A stretch of 9,376 bases of DNA from FEN-987 sp049521055. Lineage in GTDB: Archaea; Thermoproteota; Bathyarchaeia; 40CM-2-53-6. The number at the start of each line of letters is the position of its first letter. Position 1 is the first letter of the stretch. The translations under genes were made by a program, and so were the position numbers. A model generated the notes under the pieces. That model had not been told where the DNA came from and did no database searches. It saw nothing but the letters and a program-made list of their open reading frames with translations. Positions 1 through 5,858 of this stretch are shown here, one piece after another. The stretch is from assembly GCA_049521055.1 (NCBI GenBank), contig JBEKPE010000090.1, positions 1 through 9,376 on the forward strand, in the 5' to 3' direction.

Positions 1-570
1 TTCAAGCCGTTCTCTAATCTGGCTGGGGTTGAGCCTCGCTGCGCCGCCTTCCACCATTTCGTGGAATGTGGTTGGTTTTGCGTGTTCTATCGGGTATTGT
101 CTTGCGCCGCAGTGCGGACACTCCTGACTCTTCTTCGCATCTTTCATGACGGCTTCGTAGAATGTGTGAGGGATCTCGTTCAGTTGCCTCTGTTCCCGCT
201 GCATCCGCTCGTTGTACGCTTTGATCTTCTCCGCGGAGAGGAGAACGCGGCCGCAATTTCGGCAGGTTACCTGTAGGAGTTTGTGAAGTAGCTTGGCGAA
301 AGCTACGTGAACTACGGGTTCGGCGAGTTCAATGTGGCCAAAGTGCCCTGGGCACGCGGAGGCGGTGTTGCCGCAGGTCTTACATTTCTGGCGAGGTTCT
401 AGGGTGCCTAGTCTTCCATCCATTAACCCGGATACGATAGGGACGCCGTCTTCATCGTAGGTGTCTGCGGTCTGAATTTCTACTGCCGACAGTTTCCGGA
501 TCTCGCTTGGGGAGATGAGGGTGAAGTGTATGCTGCCGATTACTTTTGTCGCTTCTTCTGCCATTGCCAT
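1..570 (-). CDS. rpoA1: DNA-directed RNA polymerase subunit A' (partial, N-terminal 190 residues)
   Basis: This is the N-terminal part of the largest archaeal RNA polymerase subunit (beta'/Rpb1 equivalent), which forms the clamp and part of the active centre. The frame is open from the ATG at 568-570 to the left edge, so the gene is cut by the window and not broken. The clamp-core zinc site is visible as C63-x2-C66-x6-C73-x2-H76, including CPGHFGH. A second Cys set follows at C103/C106 and C151/C154, as expected for this family. The start lies 1 base after the rpoB stop, with GGAG at 581-584 upstream. A second in-frame ATG two codons later is a possible alternative. Co-transcription with rpoB is nearly certain. 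The catalytic NADFDGD region lies outside the window, and whether A' and A'' are separate genes cannot be seen. Confidence 0.97.
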   Translation of the reverse strand, partial: MAMAEEATKVIGSIHFTLISPSEIRKLSAVEIQTADTYDEDGVPIVSGLMDGRLGTLEPRQKCKTCGNTASACPGHFGHIELAEPVVHVAFAKLLHKLLQVTCRNCGRVLLSAEKIKAYNERMQREQRQLNEIPHTFYEAVMKDAKKSQECPHCGARQYPIEHAKPTTFHEMVEGGAARLNPSQIRERLE

Positions 571-571
571 T

Positions 572-3500
572 TTATGCGCGCTCCGAAACTTCTAGTCGCG
601 GCGCGATTCCCAGCGCCATCAGTTCTTGTAGTAGAAGTTTGAATGCGTATGAGAGTTGAACTGGGGAGACTACTGCTTTGTCTCCGTCGATTCTGCAAAT
701 GTACTTGTTCTGTTTCACGTCGTGGTATGCGAGTAGGCCACAGGTTTCGCAGACCATTACCATGTACTTGTCCGATTCCTCTAGCAGTCTATCTCTCAAC
801 AGCGCTGATGCGCCGTGTCCGATTAGGCAGTCTCGCTCCATTTCGCCGAATCTGAGGCCTCCGCCTCTTGCGCGTCCTTCGGTTGGTTGGCGAGTTAGCA
901 TCTGTACTTGGCCTCGGGCCCGAGCATGCATTTTGTCGGCTACCATGTGGTGAAGTTTCTGGTAGTAGACGACGCCGATGAAAATGTCGGCCACCAGCTT
1001 TCTTCCGTCTACACCGTTGTACATTACTTCCCGTCCGCTGTGCTGGAAACCGAGGTCGAGAAGTGATTCGCGCAAAACTCCCGGCCCTTCGTTGCTGAAT
1101 GCGGTTCCGTCTACTGGTTCGCCGCGCAAACTTGCTACCTTGCCCGCAACTGCTTCTACGAATTGGCCGATGGTCATGCGTGATGGGATTGCGTGTGGGT
1201 TGATGATAACGTCGGGGACGATTCCCTGTTCGGTGAAAGGCATGTTTTCTTGCGGAATCAATGTGCCGATGACGCCTTTTTGTCCGTGTCTGGAAGCGAA
1301 TTTGTCTCCAAGCTCGGGTATTCGTGTGTCTCGTACACGAACTTTGACGAGACGGTTGCCTTCGATCGATTCGCTGAGGAAGACGGCGTCTATGATTCCT
1401 TCCTCTGAAGGTCGCATTCCTACGGATGAATCTCGTTTAGTGGGGCCTTTAACTTCGAATTCGCGGTATTCTTCGAGGAATCTTGGTGGGCTGGTCCGCC
1501 CAATCAGTACGCTGTTACCGGTGACTTCTGACTCGACGGATATGACTCCATCCTCTTCAAGAAGCCGGTAGTATCGGTCTCCTCGGTAGCCGCGTATTCC
1601 TGCCTCAGGTACTTCGAACTTGTCGCGAAGGCCTCCCAGGTATTGTCTGCATTCGCCTTCGTAGACGCGGTAGAAGCTGGATCTGAAGAGGCCGCGGTCG
1701 ACGGATGATTTGTTGATTATGATTGCGTCTTCCATGTTGTATCCTTGGTAGCAGAGGACTGCGAGGACGCAGTTTTGGCCAGCGGGCCGGGTATCGTATT
1801 TTATGATATCCATGGGTTTGGTTCGAACTACGGGGACTTGTGGGTAGTGTAGGATGTGGGCGCGCGAGTCTACACGGTTCGCGTAGTTGACCGCGTAGAC
1901 GCCTAGTGCCTGTTTGGCCATGGCGGATTCGTAGGCGTTTCGTGGGGATTGGTTGTGTTCTGGGTATGGGATTAGGGAGGCGGCGATTCCCAGGATCGTG
2001 TATGGCGCAATTTCAAGGTGAGTTGTCTTTGCACTGATGCGGCTGGGGGACGGCGCGATCAGCGCGTTCTCTTCCTCTTCCGCGTCCAAGTATTCGATAA
2101 CTCCCCGTTCGATTAGATCACTCCAACGCATCTCACCTCGTTGAATTGCTTCAACGTGTTCACGGGTGAGTTTTGGTTTCGAGTTTTCGATAACTATTAC
2201 TGGGCGCCGCACTCGGCCCTGGTCGCAGTTAACGTACAGCTCGGATCGTCCATTTTCAATTTGGGGTGAGGTATATGCGATGTTAACCTCGGAGCTGATC
2301 TCGCCGGTGCGCCGCATTCGAATAAGTTCTTGCGCCATCTTGTCCGCTTCGCGCACATAACCCGCAATTAACCCATCAACGAAGACCTTCGCTCCGGCCG
2401 CGCGTAGTTTGCCATCGGCCTCATCAACACCAACCACACCCATCCGCCGAAGCTTGGAAACGAATTCTCGCGAATCAACTCCGACCGAGATGACCGCGCT
2501 CAGAGCTAGGTTCTTGACTAATCCACAGTTCGATCCTTCAGGGGTCTCGCTTGGGCAGAGCCTTCCCCAATGGGTCGGATGGAGATCACGGGCTTCGAGG
2601 TTTGGCTGGCTCCTGCTAAGGGGTGATTGAAGTCTACGGAGGTGGCTGAGTGTTGAAGAGTAGTTAGTCCTGTCGAGGAGTTGAGTTACTCCAACACGTC
2701 CACGGACCCAATTGCCGGTTGCGATGGCGTGCTGAATTCGTTCAGTAATAATACCCGGCCGAATCGCGTTGCTGATTGAAAGTTCCGCGTGTCTACGGAT
2801 CGTTATTCGCTCCAACTGGTACTTGAGATCGCGAATCAGGTTTCTGAAAGAAATTCGAAAGAGTTCAGCTAAGAGAGACCCTGCGAGCTTCAGCCTCTTG
2901 TTAGCGTAATGGTCCTTGTCATCGGGTTCACGCATACCAAGCTTAATCTCGATAACTCGACAACCAACCTCAGCGAGGCAAGCGGCTTTCTCCTTCCTCT
3001 CTTCGGGGTTGCGGCCGATGTGGGGTAGAAAGTTCCTATCTACCGATGCCTCAGCCTTCTTGAGCCTGTACTCTTCAACTTGGCCGGGCGCCAACCTGTT
3101 ACCTATGTACAGTAATGCGTCTCTCTGGGTTACTACGCCGACTGACTTCTCGAATGTGTTGGCGAGTTGGTTTTGGAGTGGCTCGTCGCTGGAAATCATT
3201 TCAGCGATCTTCGCGTCCTCCTCATATCCAAGCGCCTTCATCATGACGACGAGAGGTACGTCTGAGGGTACGCCGGGCATCGTTATGTAAATAGCCCCAT
3301 CAGTCTTCAGTGTCACTTCTGTGCGCGCCCTGAAGCCGACTGTTGTTGAGAAGATCTTCGCCTTGTAGGTTGGATGAACGCCGGTCTGTTCCTTATCGAC
3401 CAGAATCCTGTTGGCGGCGAGGTCTTCGAGTGCGACCACGACTCGCTCGGCGCCATTGACTATGAAATATCCGCCCGGATCGATCGGATCCTCTCCTATA

Positions 3501-3931
3501 CTGATGAGTTCCTCTGAAGTCATGCGTGATAGGGGGCAGATTTTGGAACGAAGCATGACTGGAAAGTCGCCGATGTAAACAATCTCTGTTTGCCCCTCCC
3601 TCTCCCCGATTATAGGGGTCATTTCTACATGGAGTGGAGCCGCGTAGGTTAGGTTACGTATCCTAGCCTCTGTTGGAAAGATTTGGCGTTCGGATCCGTC
3701 TACTTCAGTTACTCGAGGTGTACCGATTTCTATTTTGCCCAGCTTGATTTTCAGTGGGTAGTCTTCAATCTCAATCGGTATTTCGCCAGTTTCGTCGATT
3801 ATGGCTTGCAAGCCACTTTCAATAAACTCGTTGTAGGAGTCGACGTGCTGTCTGACCAACCCCTTCTCGTCTAGGAAGTGCTTGATCAGTTCCCAAATCT
3901 GAGGGCTCACGGTTGCGGTTGTTTGCGACAT
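572..3931 (-). CDS. rpoB: DNA-directed RNA polymerase subunit B (unsplit)
   Basis: This is the second-largest RNA polymerase subunit (beta/Rpb2 equivalent), which forms the active-site cleft together with A'. It has 1119 residues, the full length for an archaeal unsplit B chain. Landmarks in order are: the protrusion and lobe in the first 400 residues; the fork region around 455-476 (HWGRLCPSETPEGSNCG); GYNMEDAIIINK at 730-741 with the conserved E734-D735 pair; GDKFASRHGQKG at 875-886, whose lysines K877 and K885 match the nucleotide-contacting lysines of Rpb2; the hybrid-binding/anchor region 1004-1045 (GRARGGGLRFGEMERD); and a C-terminal zinc-ribbon-like segment with C1061, C1064 and C1079. 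The expected fourth ligand position holds D1082, which is unusual. The ATG is set by a ribosome-binding site in the 9-bp gap after rpoH. The stop is 1 base from the rpoA1 start, so translation of the two is probably coupled. Confidence 0.98.
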   Translation of the reverse strand: MSQTTATVSPQIWELIKHFLDEKGLVRQHVDSYNEFIESGLQAIIDETGEIPIEIEDYPLKIKLGKIEIGTPRVTEVDGSERQIFPTEARIRNLTYAAPLHVEMTPIIGEREGQTEIVYIGDFPVMLRSKICPLSRMTSEELISIGEDPIDPGGYFIVNGAERVVVALEDLAANRILVDKEQTGVHPTYKAKIFSTTVGFRARTEVTLKTDGAIYITMPGVPSDVPLVVMMKALGYEEDAKIAEMISSDEPLQNQLANTFEKSVGVVTQRDALLYIGNRLAPGQVEEYRLKKAEASVDRNFLPHIGRNPEERKEKAACLAEVGCRVIEIKLGMREPDDKDHYANKRLKLAGSLLAELFRISFRNLIRDLKYQLERITIRRHAELSISNAIRPGIITERIQHAIATGNWVRGRVGVTQLLDRTNYSSTLSHLRRLQSPLSRSQPNLEARDLHPTHWGRLCPSETPEGSNCGLVKNLALSAVISVGVDSREFVSKLRRMGVVGVDEADGKLRAAGAKVFVDGLIAGYVREADKMAQELIRMRRTGEISSEVNIAYTSPQIENGRSELYVNCDQGRVRRPVIVIENSKPKLTREHVEAIQRGEMRWSDLIERGVIEYLDAEEEENALIAPSPSRISAKTTHLEIAPYTILGIAASLIPYPEHNQSPRNAYESAMAKQALGVYAVNYANRVDSRAHILHYPQVPVVRTKPMDIIKYDTRPAGQNCVLAVLCYQGYNMEDAIIINKSSVDRGLFRSSFYRVYEGECRQYLGGLRDKFEVPEAGIRGYRGDRYYRLLEEDGVISVESEVTGNSVLIGRTSPPRFLEEYREFEVKGPTKRDSSVGMRPSEEGIIDAVFLSESIEGNRLVKVRVRDTRIPELGDKFASRHGQKGVIGTLIPQENMPFTEQGIVPDVIINPHAIPSRMTIGQFVEAVAGKVASLRGEPVDGTAFSNEGPGVLRESLLDLGFQHSGREVMYNGVDGRKLVADIFIGVVYYQKLHHMVADKMHARARGQVQMLTRQPTEGRARGGGLRFGEMERDCLIGHGASALLRDRLLEESDKYMVMVCETCGLLAYHDVKQNKYICRIDGDKAVVSPVQLSYAFKLLLQELMALGIAPRLEVSERA

Positions 3932-3934
3932 AAT

Positions 3935-3940
3935 ATCACC
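3935..3940 (-). promoter_or_regulatory. Ribosome-binding site of rpoB
   Basis: On the minus strand GGTGAT sits in the 9-bp gap between the rpoH stop and the rpoB ATG. It is fully complementary to AUCACC at the 3' end of archaeal 16S rRNA, with 3 bases between its end and the ATG. It fixes the rpoB start and points to translation within an operon rather than a separate promoter. The spacing is short but usable, because the GGTG core is 5 bases from the ATG. Confidence 0.7.
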
Positions 3941-4198
3941 TTAATCGACAACATAACGGTAAACGATAACTTCCCCGGCTGTAGCGCTCTTGCGCGTTAT
4001 TCTTAGAATATCTCCCATCTTTGCGCCCAACGTCTCTGCTGCGGGGTCGCTGGTTTTGATGTATGGGAGTTGATAAGGACGAATATGGAACTCGTGCATC
4101 AATTCCTCCGCATCTTTCTTTGAAAGCAGTTCATGTTTGGGGACGAATTGGTGCGCGAAAATATTGTATGATCTCTCTTTTTCTTCTTTCTTCTTCAA
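3941..4198 (-). CDS. rpoH: DNA-directed RNA polymerase subunit H (Rpb5 C-terminal homologue)
   Basis: This small archaeal polymerase subunit corresponds to the C-terminal domain of eukaryotic Rpb5 and sits in the lower jaw. The 85-residue product matches the usual size of about 75-85. Family signatures are FVPKHELLS at 18-26, QLPYIKTSDPAA at 43-54 and GAKMGDILRITRKS...GEVIVYRYV at 58-83. The first ten residues are highly charged (Lys/Glu), which is a variable tail in this family. The start is TTG at 4196-4198. An in-frame TGA lies upstream at 4226-4228, with no ATG or GTG between, and no in-frame ATG precedes the conserved core, so TTG is the only credible choice. No strong Shine-Dalgarno motif is seen. 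It is the first gene of the rpoH-rpoB-rpoA1 unit. Confidence 0.95.
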   Translation of the reverse strand: MKKKEEKERSYNIFAHQFVPKHELLSKKDAEELMHEFHIRPYQLPYIKTSDPAAETLGAKMGDILRITRKSATAGEVIVYRYVVD

Positions 4199-4284
4199 AC
4201 TAGGGCTTCTCCACGAAGAAAAGGTTCATTCGGCCCGAACCCAGAGCTTCCCGAAACTTTCCCAGCAAACATTCGGAGCCACGC

Positions 4285-4292
4285 TAATAAAG
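4285..4292 (-). promoter_or_regulatory. Candidate TATA box for the rpoH-rpoB-rpoA1 operon
   Basis: The minus strand reads CTTTATTA, preceded by a purine-rich GAAA that could serve as a BRE. The element is about 90 bases upstream of the rpoH TTG, implying a leader of roughly 60-65 bases if transcription starts about 25 bases downstream. It is the best A/T-rich element in the gap, but the leader would be long for an archaeal mRNA. A second similar element, CTTATTAG at 4391-4398, is more distant. Confidence 0.35.
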
Positions 4293-4340
4293 TTTCAGAG
4301 AAAACTAAAGGCTCCGCTAAATACGACCCGAACACGATCG

Positions 4341-4390
4341 ACGCCTGTTCAGCCGTAGGCGCCCTACTAGTAAGATACGCCTGTGCGGCC
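4341..4390. repeat. Imperfect 14-bp direct repeat flanking a complementary core (alternative hairpins)
   Basis: ACGCCTGTTCAGCC at 4341-4354 and ACGCCTGTGCGGCC at 4377-4390 match at 12 of 14 positions, 36 bases apart start to start. Between them AGGCG at 4357-4361 can pair with CGCCT in either copy (4342-4346 or 4378-4382). The downstream pairing is extended by GCCG 4352-4355 with CGGC 4386-4389. Two mutually exclusive stem-loops are therefore possible on either strand. The element lies 145-190 bases upstream of rpoH. Its function is unknown and it may be fortuitous. Confidence 0.4.
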
Positions 4391-4500
4391 TAATAAGTTC
4401 ACTTGATGCAAGTTCGACCGCCGTCCCAGGCTAGCAAATTGTCTTCGGCCAATGGTGGGCTCCTTTTGGTAGCGAGCTCTTCATTCGTAACGCTTGCAGG

Positions 4501-5001
4501 TTAGTGGCAGTGGAACGACTCTACCATCGTGAGGAATAGTTCGTCGAAATCCTCGGGGGCGCTGGGAGTGAGAAGTGCGTAGAGAACAAAGTATCGTGAG
4601 GATTGTTGGCAGAAGAGGTGGACGGAGCATGTCACGCGTGCGACTCCTTTACCCCTAGCAAAGATCCCCATGGGGGTTTCGTGAAATCGCACCATATTAT
4701 AGAACGCTTCATGCGAATTAACGCGTAGCGTTTTCTCCGCCATCCTATCGGTCTTTGAGACATTGCGACTCTTGCCCATTGATTTGATGCTATGGCTGGC
4801 AAATTCGTTGGCAGTTTGGAATTTCTTCGTCACGACCGCGAGGTTTCCCCAAGAGAGGAATACTTTCTGCTTATCCGGAAAGTGTATGACTATGTCTCCT
4901 TTTTCGCGGCGGGTTTTCGGGTTGAATTCAAATCGGCAGACTGCCGGGTAGTCTATGGAGAAGCGGTAAACGCTAAACCGTTCCAGATCATCGCCCTTCA
5001 A
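4501..5001 (-). CDS. Conserved-looking hypothetical protein, possibly PsbP/Mog1-like fold
   Basis: I do not recognise a named family for this 166-residue protein. It has no signal peptide or membrane segment and should be cytosolic. The N-terminal third reads as strands (VYRFSIDYP 11-19, GDIVIHFPD 35-43, KVFLSWGNL 46-54). A helix-like segment follows (TANEFASHSIKSM 63-75), then VNSHEAFYNMVRF at 94-106 and a strand-rich end (VARVTCSVHLFC 120-131, RYFVLYALLTP 136-146). It closes with an acidic helix and SFHC at 162-165. This strand-helix-strand order with a 'histidine-E-A-F/Y' segment resembles PsbP/Mog1-type domains, which is inference by eye. Four Cys are present (C22, C125, C131, C165). The start is TTG at 4999-5001; the first in-frame ATG is residue 75, too late for the fold. 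It is divergent from the OsmC gene across 83 bp. Confidence 0.85.
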   Translation of the reverse strand: MKGDDLERFSVYRFSIDYPAVCRFEFNPKTRREKGDIVIHFPDKQKVFLSWGNLAVVTKKFQTANEFASHSIKSMGKSRNVSKTDRMAEKTLRVNSHEAFYNMVRFHETPMGIFARGKGVARVTCSVHLFCQQSSRYFVLYALLTPSAPEDFDELFLTMVESFHCH

Positions 5002-5043
5002 GAAACAACTCTCTCTGGTAGCGCCGAATCAAACATAGCGAGG

Positions 5044-5052
5044 AATAAAAGC
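5044..5052. promoter_or_regulatory. Shared A/T element in the divergent promoter region (unknown gene / OsmC)
   Basis: The 83-bp gap between two divergent starts has one clear A/T element. On the minus strand it reads GCTTTTATT, a good TATA box about 45 bases before the TTG at 5001, giving a leader near 20 bases. On the plus strand AATAAAAGC lies about 35 bases before the OsmC ATG, implying a short leader without a Shine-Dalgarno. The minus reading is closer to the archaeal consensus. One element, or two overlapping ones, could drive both genes. Confidence 0.45.
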
Positions 5053-5084
5053 CTACGTCGTGAAAACACCAACCTAGATAAACC

Positions 5085-5552
5085 ATGACCGGGAATCAAA
5101 TCTCAGCGGAACTTCATCATTCTGAAGCACTAAAGTTCAATGTGAAACTGGATCGCCGGACAATTCAATTAGACTCCTCGGAGGAGATGGGACAGGCATT
5201 CACGCCGATGGAACTCTTCTTGGTAGCACTGGCGGGCTGCACAGCTATGGACGTGCAGTGGATCCTGGGTAGGCAACGGCATAAAGTGGACAAAATCGAT
5301 ATGACCGTCAGCGGTATTCGACGCGCGAACGATCCGAAGTATTACGAGAGTATCGACATTAGATACACCTTTTCCGGCCAGGATCTAAGAAAGGATGCAG
5401 TGGAACGAGCCATACGGTTGTCGCAGGAAGAGTACTGTTCCGTACGGGCAATGGTCAAGGATTCTGTTAAGCTGAACATAACTTACACAATATCGAACGG
5501 GAATGAGCCCGCGCAAGAGTACACCTTCAACTCTACGTCGACCAATGAATAG
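5085..5552 (+). CDS. OsmC/Ohr-family protein (thiol peroxidase-like)
   Basis: OsmC/Ohr proteins are cytosolic homodimers, many of which reduce organic hydroperoxides through a pair of cysteines. The 155-residue length is normal. The central motif is present as FTPMELFLVALAGCTAMD (39-56), with E43 and the first cysteine C52. The second cysteine C118 lies in EEYCSVRAMV (116-124). These correspond to the peroxidatic and resolving cysteines, so activity is plausible. An N-terminal strand with R24-R25 may supply the active-site arginine, less certainly. It looks closer to the general OsmC/YhfA type than to Ohr, so the physiological substrate is open. The ATG has no Shine-Dalgarno upstream (CTAGATAAACC), which fits a short-leader archaeal mRNA. 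It is divergent from the gene ending at 5001 and is followed by a small hairpin. Confidence 0.95.
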   Translation: MTGNQISAELHHSEALKFNVKLDRRTIQLDSSEEMGQAFTPMELFLVALAGCTAMDVQWILGRQRHKVDKIDMTVSGIRRANDPKYYESIDIRYTFSGQDLRKDAVERAIRLSQEEYCSVRAMVKDSVKLNITYTISNGNEPAQEYTFNSTSTNE

Positions 5553-5557
5553 CTCAT

Positions 5558-5571
5558 ACCCATCCTTGGGT
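5558..5571 (+). terminator. Small hairpin just after the OsmC stop
   Basis: ACCCA-TCCT-TGGGT forms a 5-bp stem with a 4-base loop beginning 6 bases after the stop codon. No T-run follows directly; the nearest is T6 at 5633-5638. It may be a 3'-end structure, but archaeal termination depends mostly on T-runs, so support is weak. Confidence 0.25.
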
Positions 5572-5632
5572 GTTAGAGCCTGTTCCAAACCCGCCCTATT
5601 CCGGACCATTCCTTATTATGAAGGCCAATTCG

Positions 5633-5640
5633 TTTTTTAT
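5633..5640 (+). promoter_or_regulatory. TATA-like element upstream of the 26-codon ORF
   Basis: TTTTTTAT is the strongest A/T element in the 5553-5858 gap. Transcription starting about 25 bases downstream would begin near 5662, giving a leader of roughly 10 bases to the ATG at 5673. The same T6 run could instead act as an archaeal terminator for the OsmC transcript, so its role is ambiguous. Confidence 0.4.
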
Positions 5641-5672
5641 GTGCCCTGACATAAGCTACGGATAGATCTAGA

Positions 5673-5753
5673 ATGGGCAACCCTAAGATGGTCCGTAAGC
5701 CAAAGAAGAAAGTAGAGAAGCCTCCCGCTGGCGGTCACGCCTCAACGGGATAA
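5673..5753 (+). CDS. Possible small basic protein, 26 residues
   Basis: ATG to TAA encodes 26 residues, MGNPKMVRKPKKKVEKPP followed by AGGHASTG. The centre is a Lys/Pro-rich basic stretch (residues 5-18) and the tail is Gly/Ala-rich, with no hydrophobic segment. Support comes from the non-random composition, the ATG start, the absence of a better use for this 306-bp gap, and a TATA-like element at a suitable distance. There is no Shine-Dalgarno (AGATCTAGA precedes the ATG), which a short-leader transcript would not need. I recognise no family. A very basic tiny protein could bind nucleic acid or the ribosome, but that is only a guess. It could also be a chance ORF. Confidence 0.4.
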   Translation: MGNPKMVRKPKKKVEKPPAGGHASTG

Positions 5754-5803
5754 GCCTAGCAACGGCACGCTCCTGATTTTCTCTGTTCATGCCATGAGGC
5801 CTG

Positions 5804-5812
5804 CATTTATGT
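5804..5812 (+). promoter_or_regulatory. Candidate TATA box for the M48 protease gene
   Basis: CATTTATGT lies about 50 bases before the TTG start. Initiation about 25 bases downstream would give a leader near 25 bases that includes GGTG at 5848-5851, a partial Shine-Dalgarno 7 bases before the TTG. The geometry is self-consistent, but the element is a weak match. Confidence 0.4.
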
Positions 5813-5858
5813 ACGATAGACCCCCTCCTGGACTTATCAAATCGCACGGTGGACCCAG

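Larger units (their letters stand above)
4199..4500. other. Intergenic region between rpoH and the unknown gene at 4501
   Basis: About 300 bases hold no gene I can support. Both flanking genes are on the minus strand. The region contains a TATA-like element at 4285-4292 and a repeat/hairpin cluster at 4341-4390. On the minus strand a frame of 64 sense codons runs from 4389 to the TGA at 4195-4197, overlapping the rpoH TTG. It has no ATG start (GTG at 4333-4335 would give 46 residues) and a low-complexity Ala/Leu/Ser/Gly composition. It is in the same register as the gene at 4501-5001, separated from it by three stops. On the plus strand, ATG 4406 to TAG 4504 would encode 32 residues with no coding signature. 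I regard both as probably chance. Confidence 0.5.

Noticed and set aside
978..1571. 197-codon open frame on the plus strand inside rpoB
   Set aside because: It lies wholly antisense to conserved RpoB motifs, and its Ser/Pro/Arg-rich composition is that expected of a shadow frame.
2916..3290. 124-codon plus-strand frame inside rpoB
   Set aside because: It is antisense to RpoB coding sequence, with no recognisable motif and no promoter or ribosome-binding site.
4409..4432. GTTCGACC-like motif suggesting a tRNA T-arm
   Set aside because: The flanking bases do not form the 5-bp T-stem, and no matching acceptor or anticodon arm can be found nearby on either strand.
4406..4504. 32-residue plus-strand ORF in the rpoH upstream gap, with TAATAAG before it
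   Set aside because: It has no ribosome-binding site, a generic Ser/Leu/Ala composition, and overlaps the 3' end of the convergent gene.
4792..5088. 98-codon plus-strand frame opposite the unknown gene, ending just before OsmC
   Set aside because: It overlaps the better-supported minus-strand gene over most of its length and would cross the divergent promoter region.
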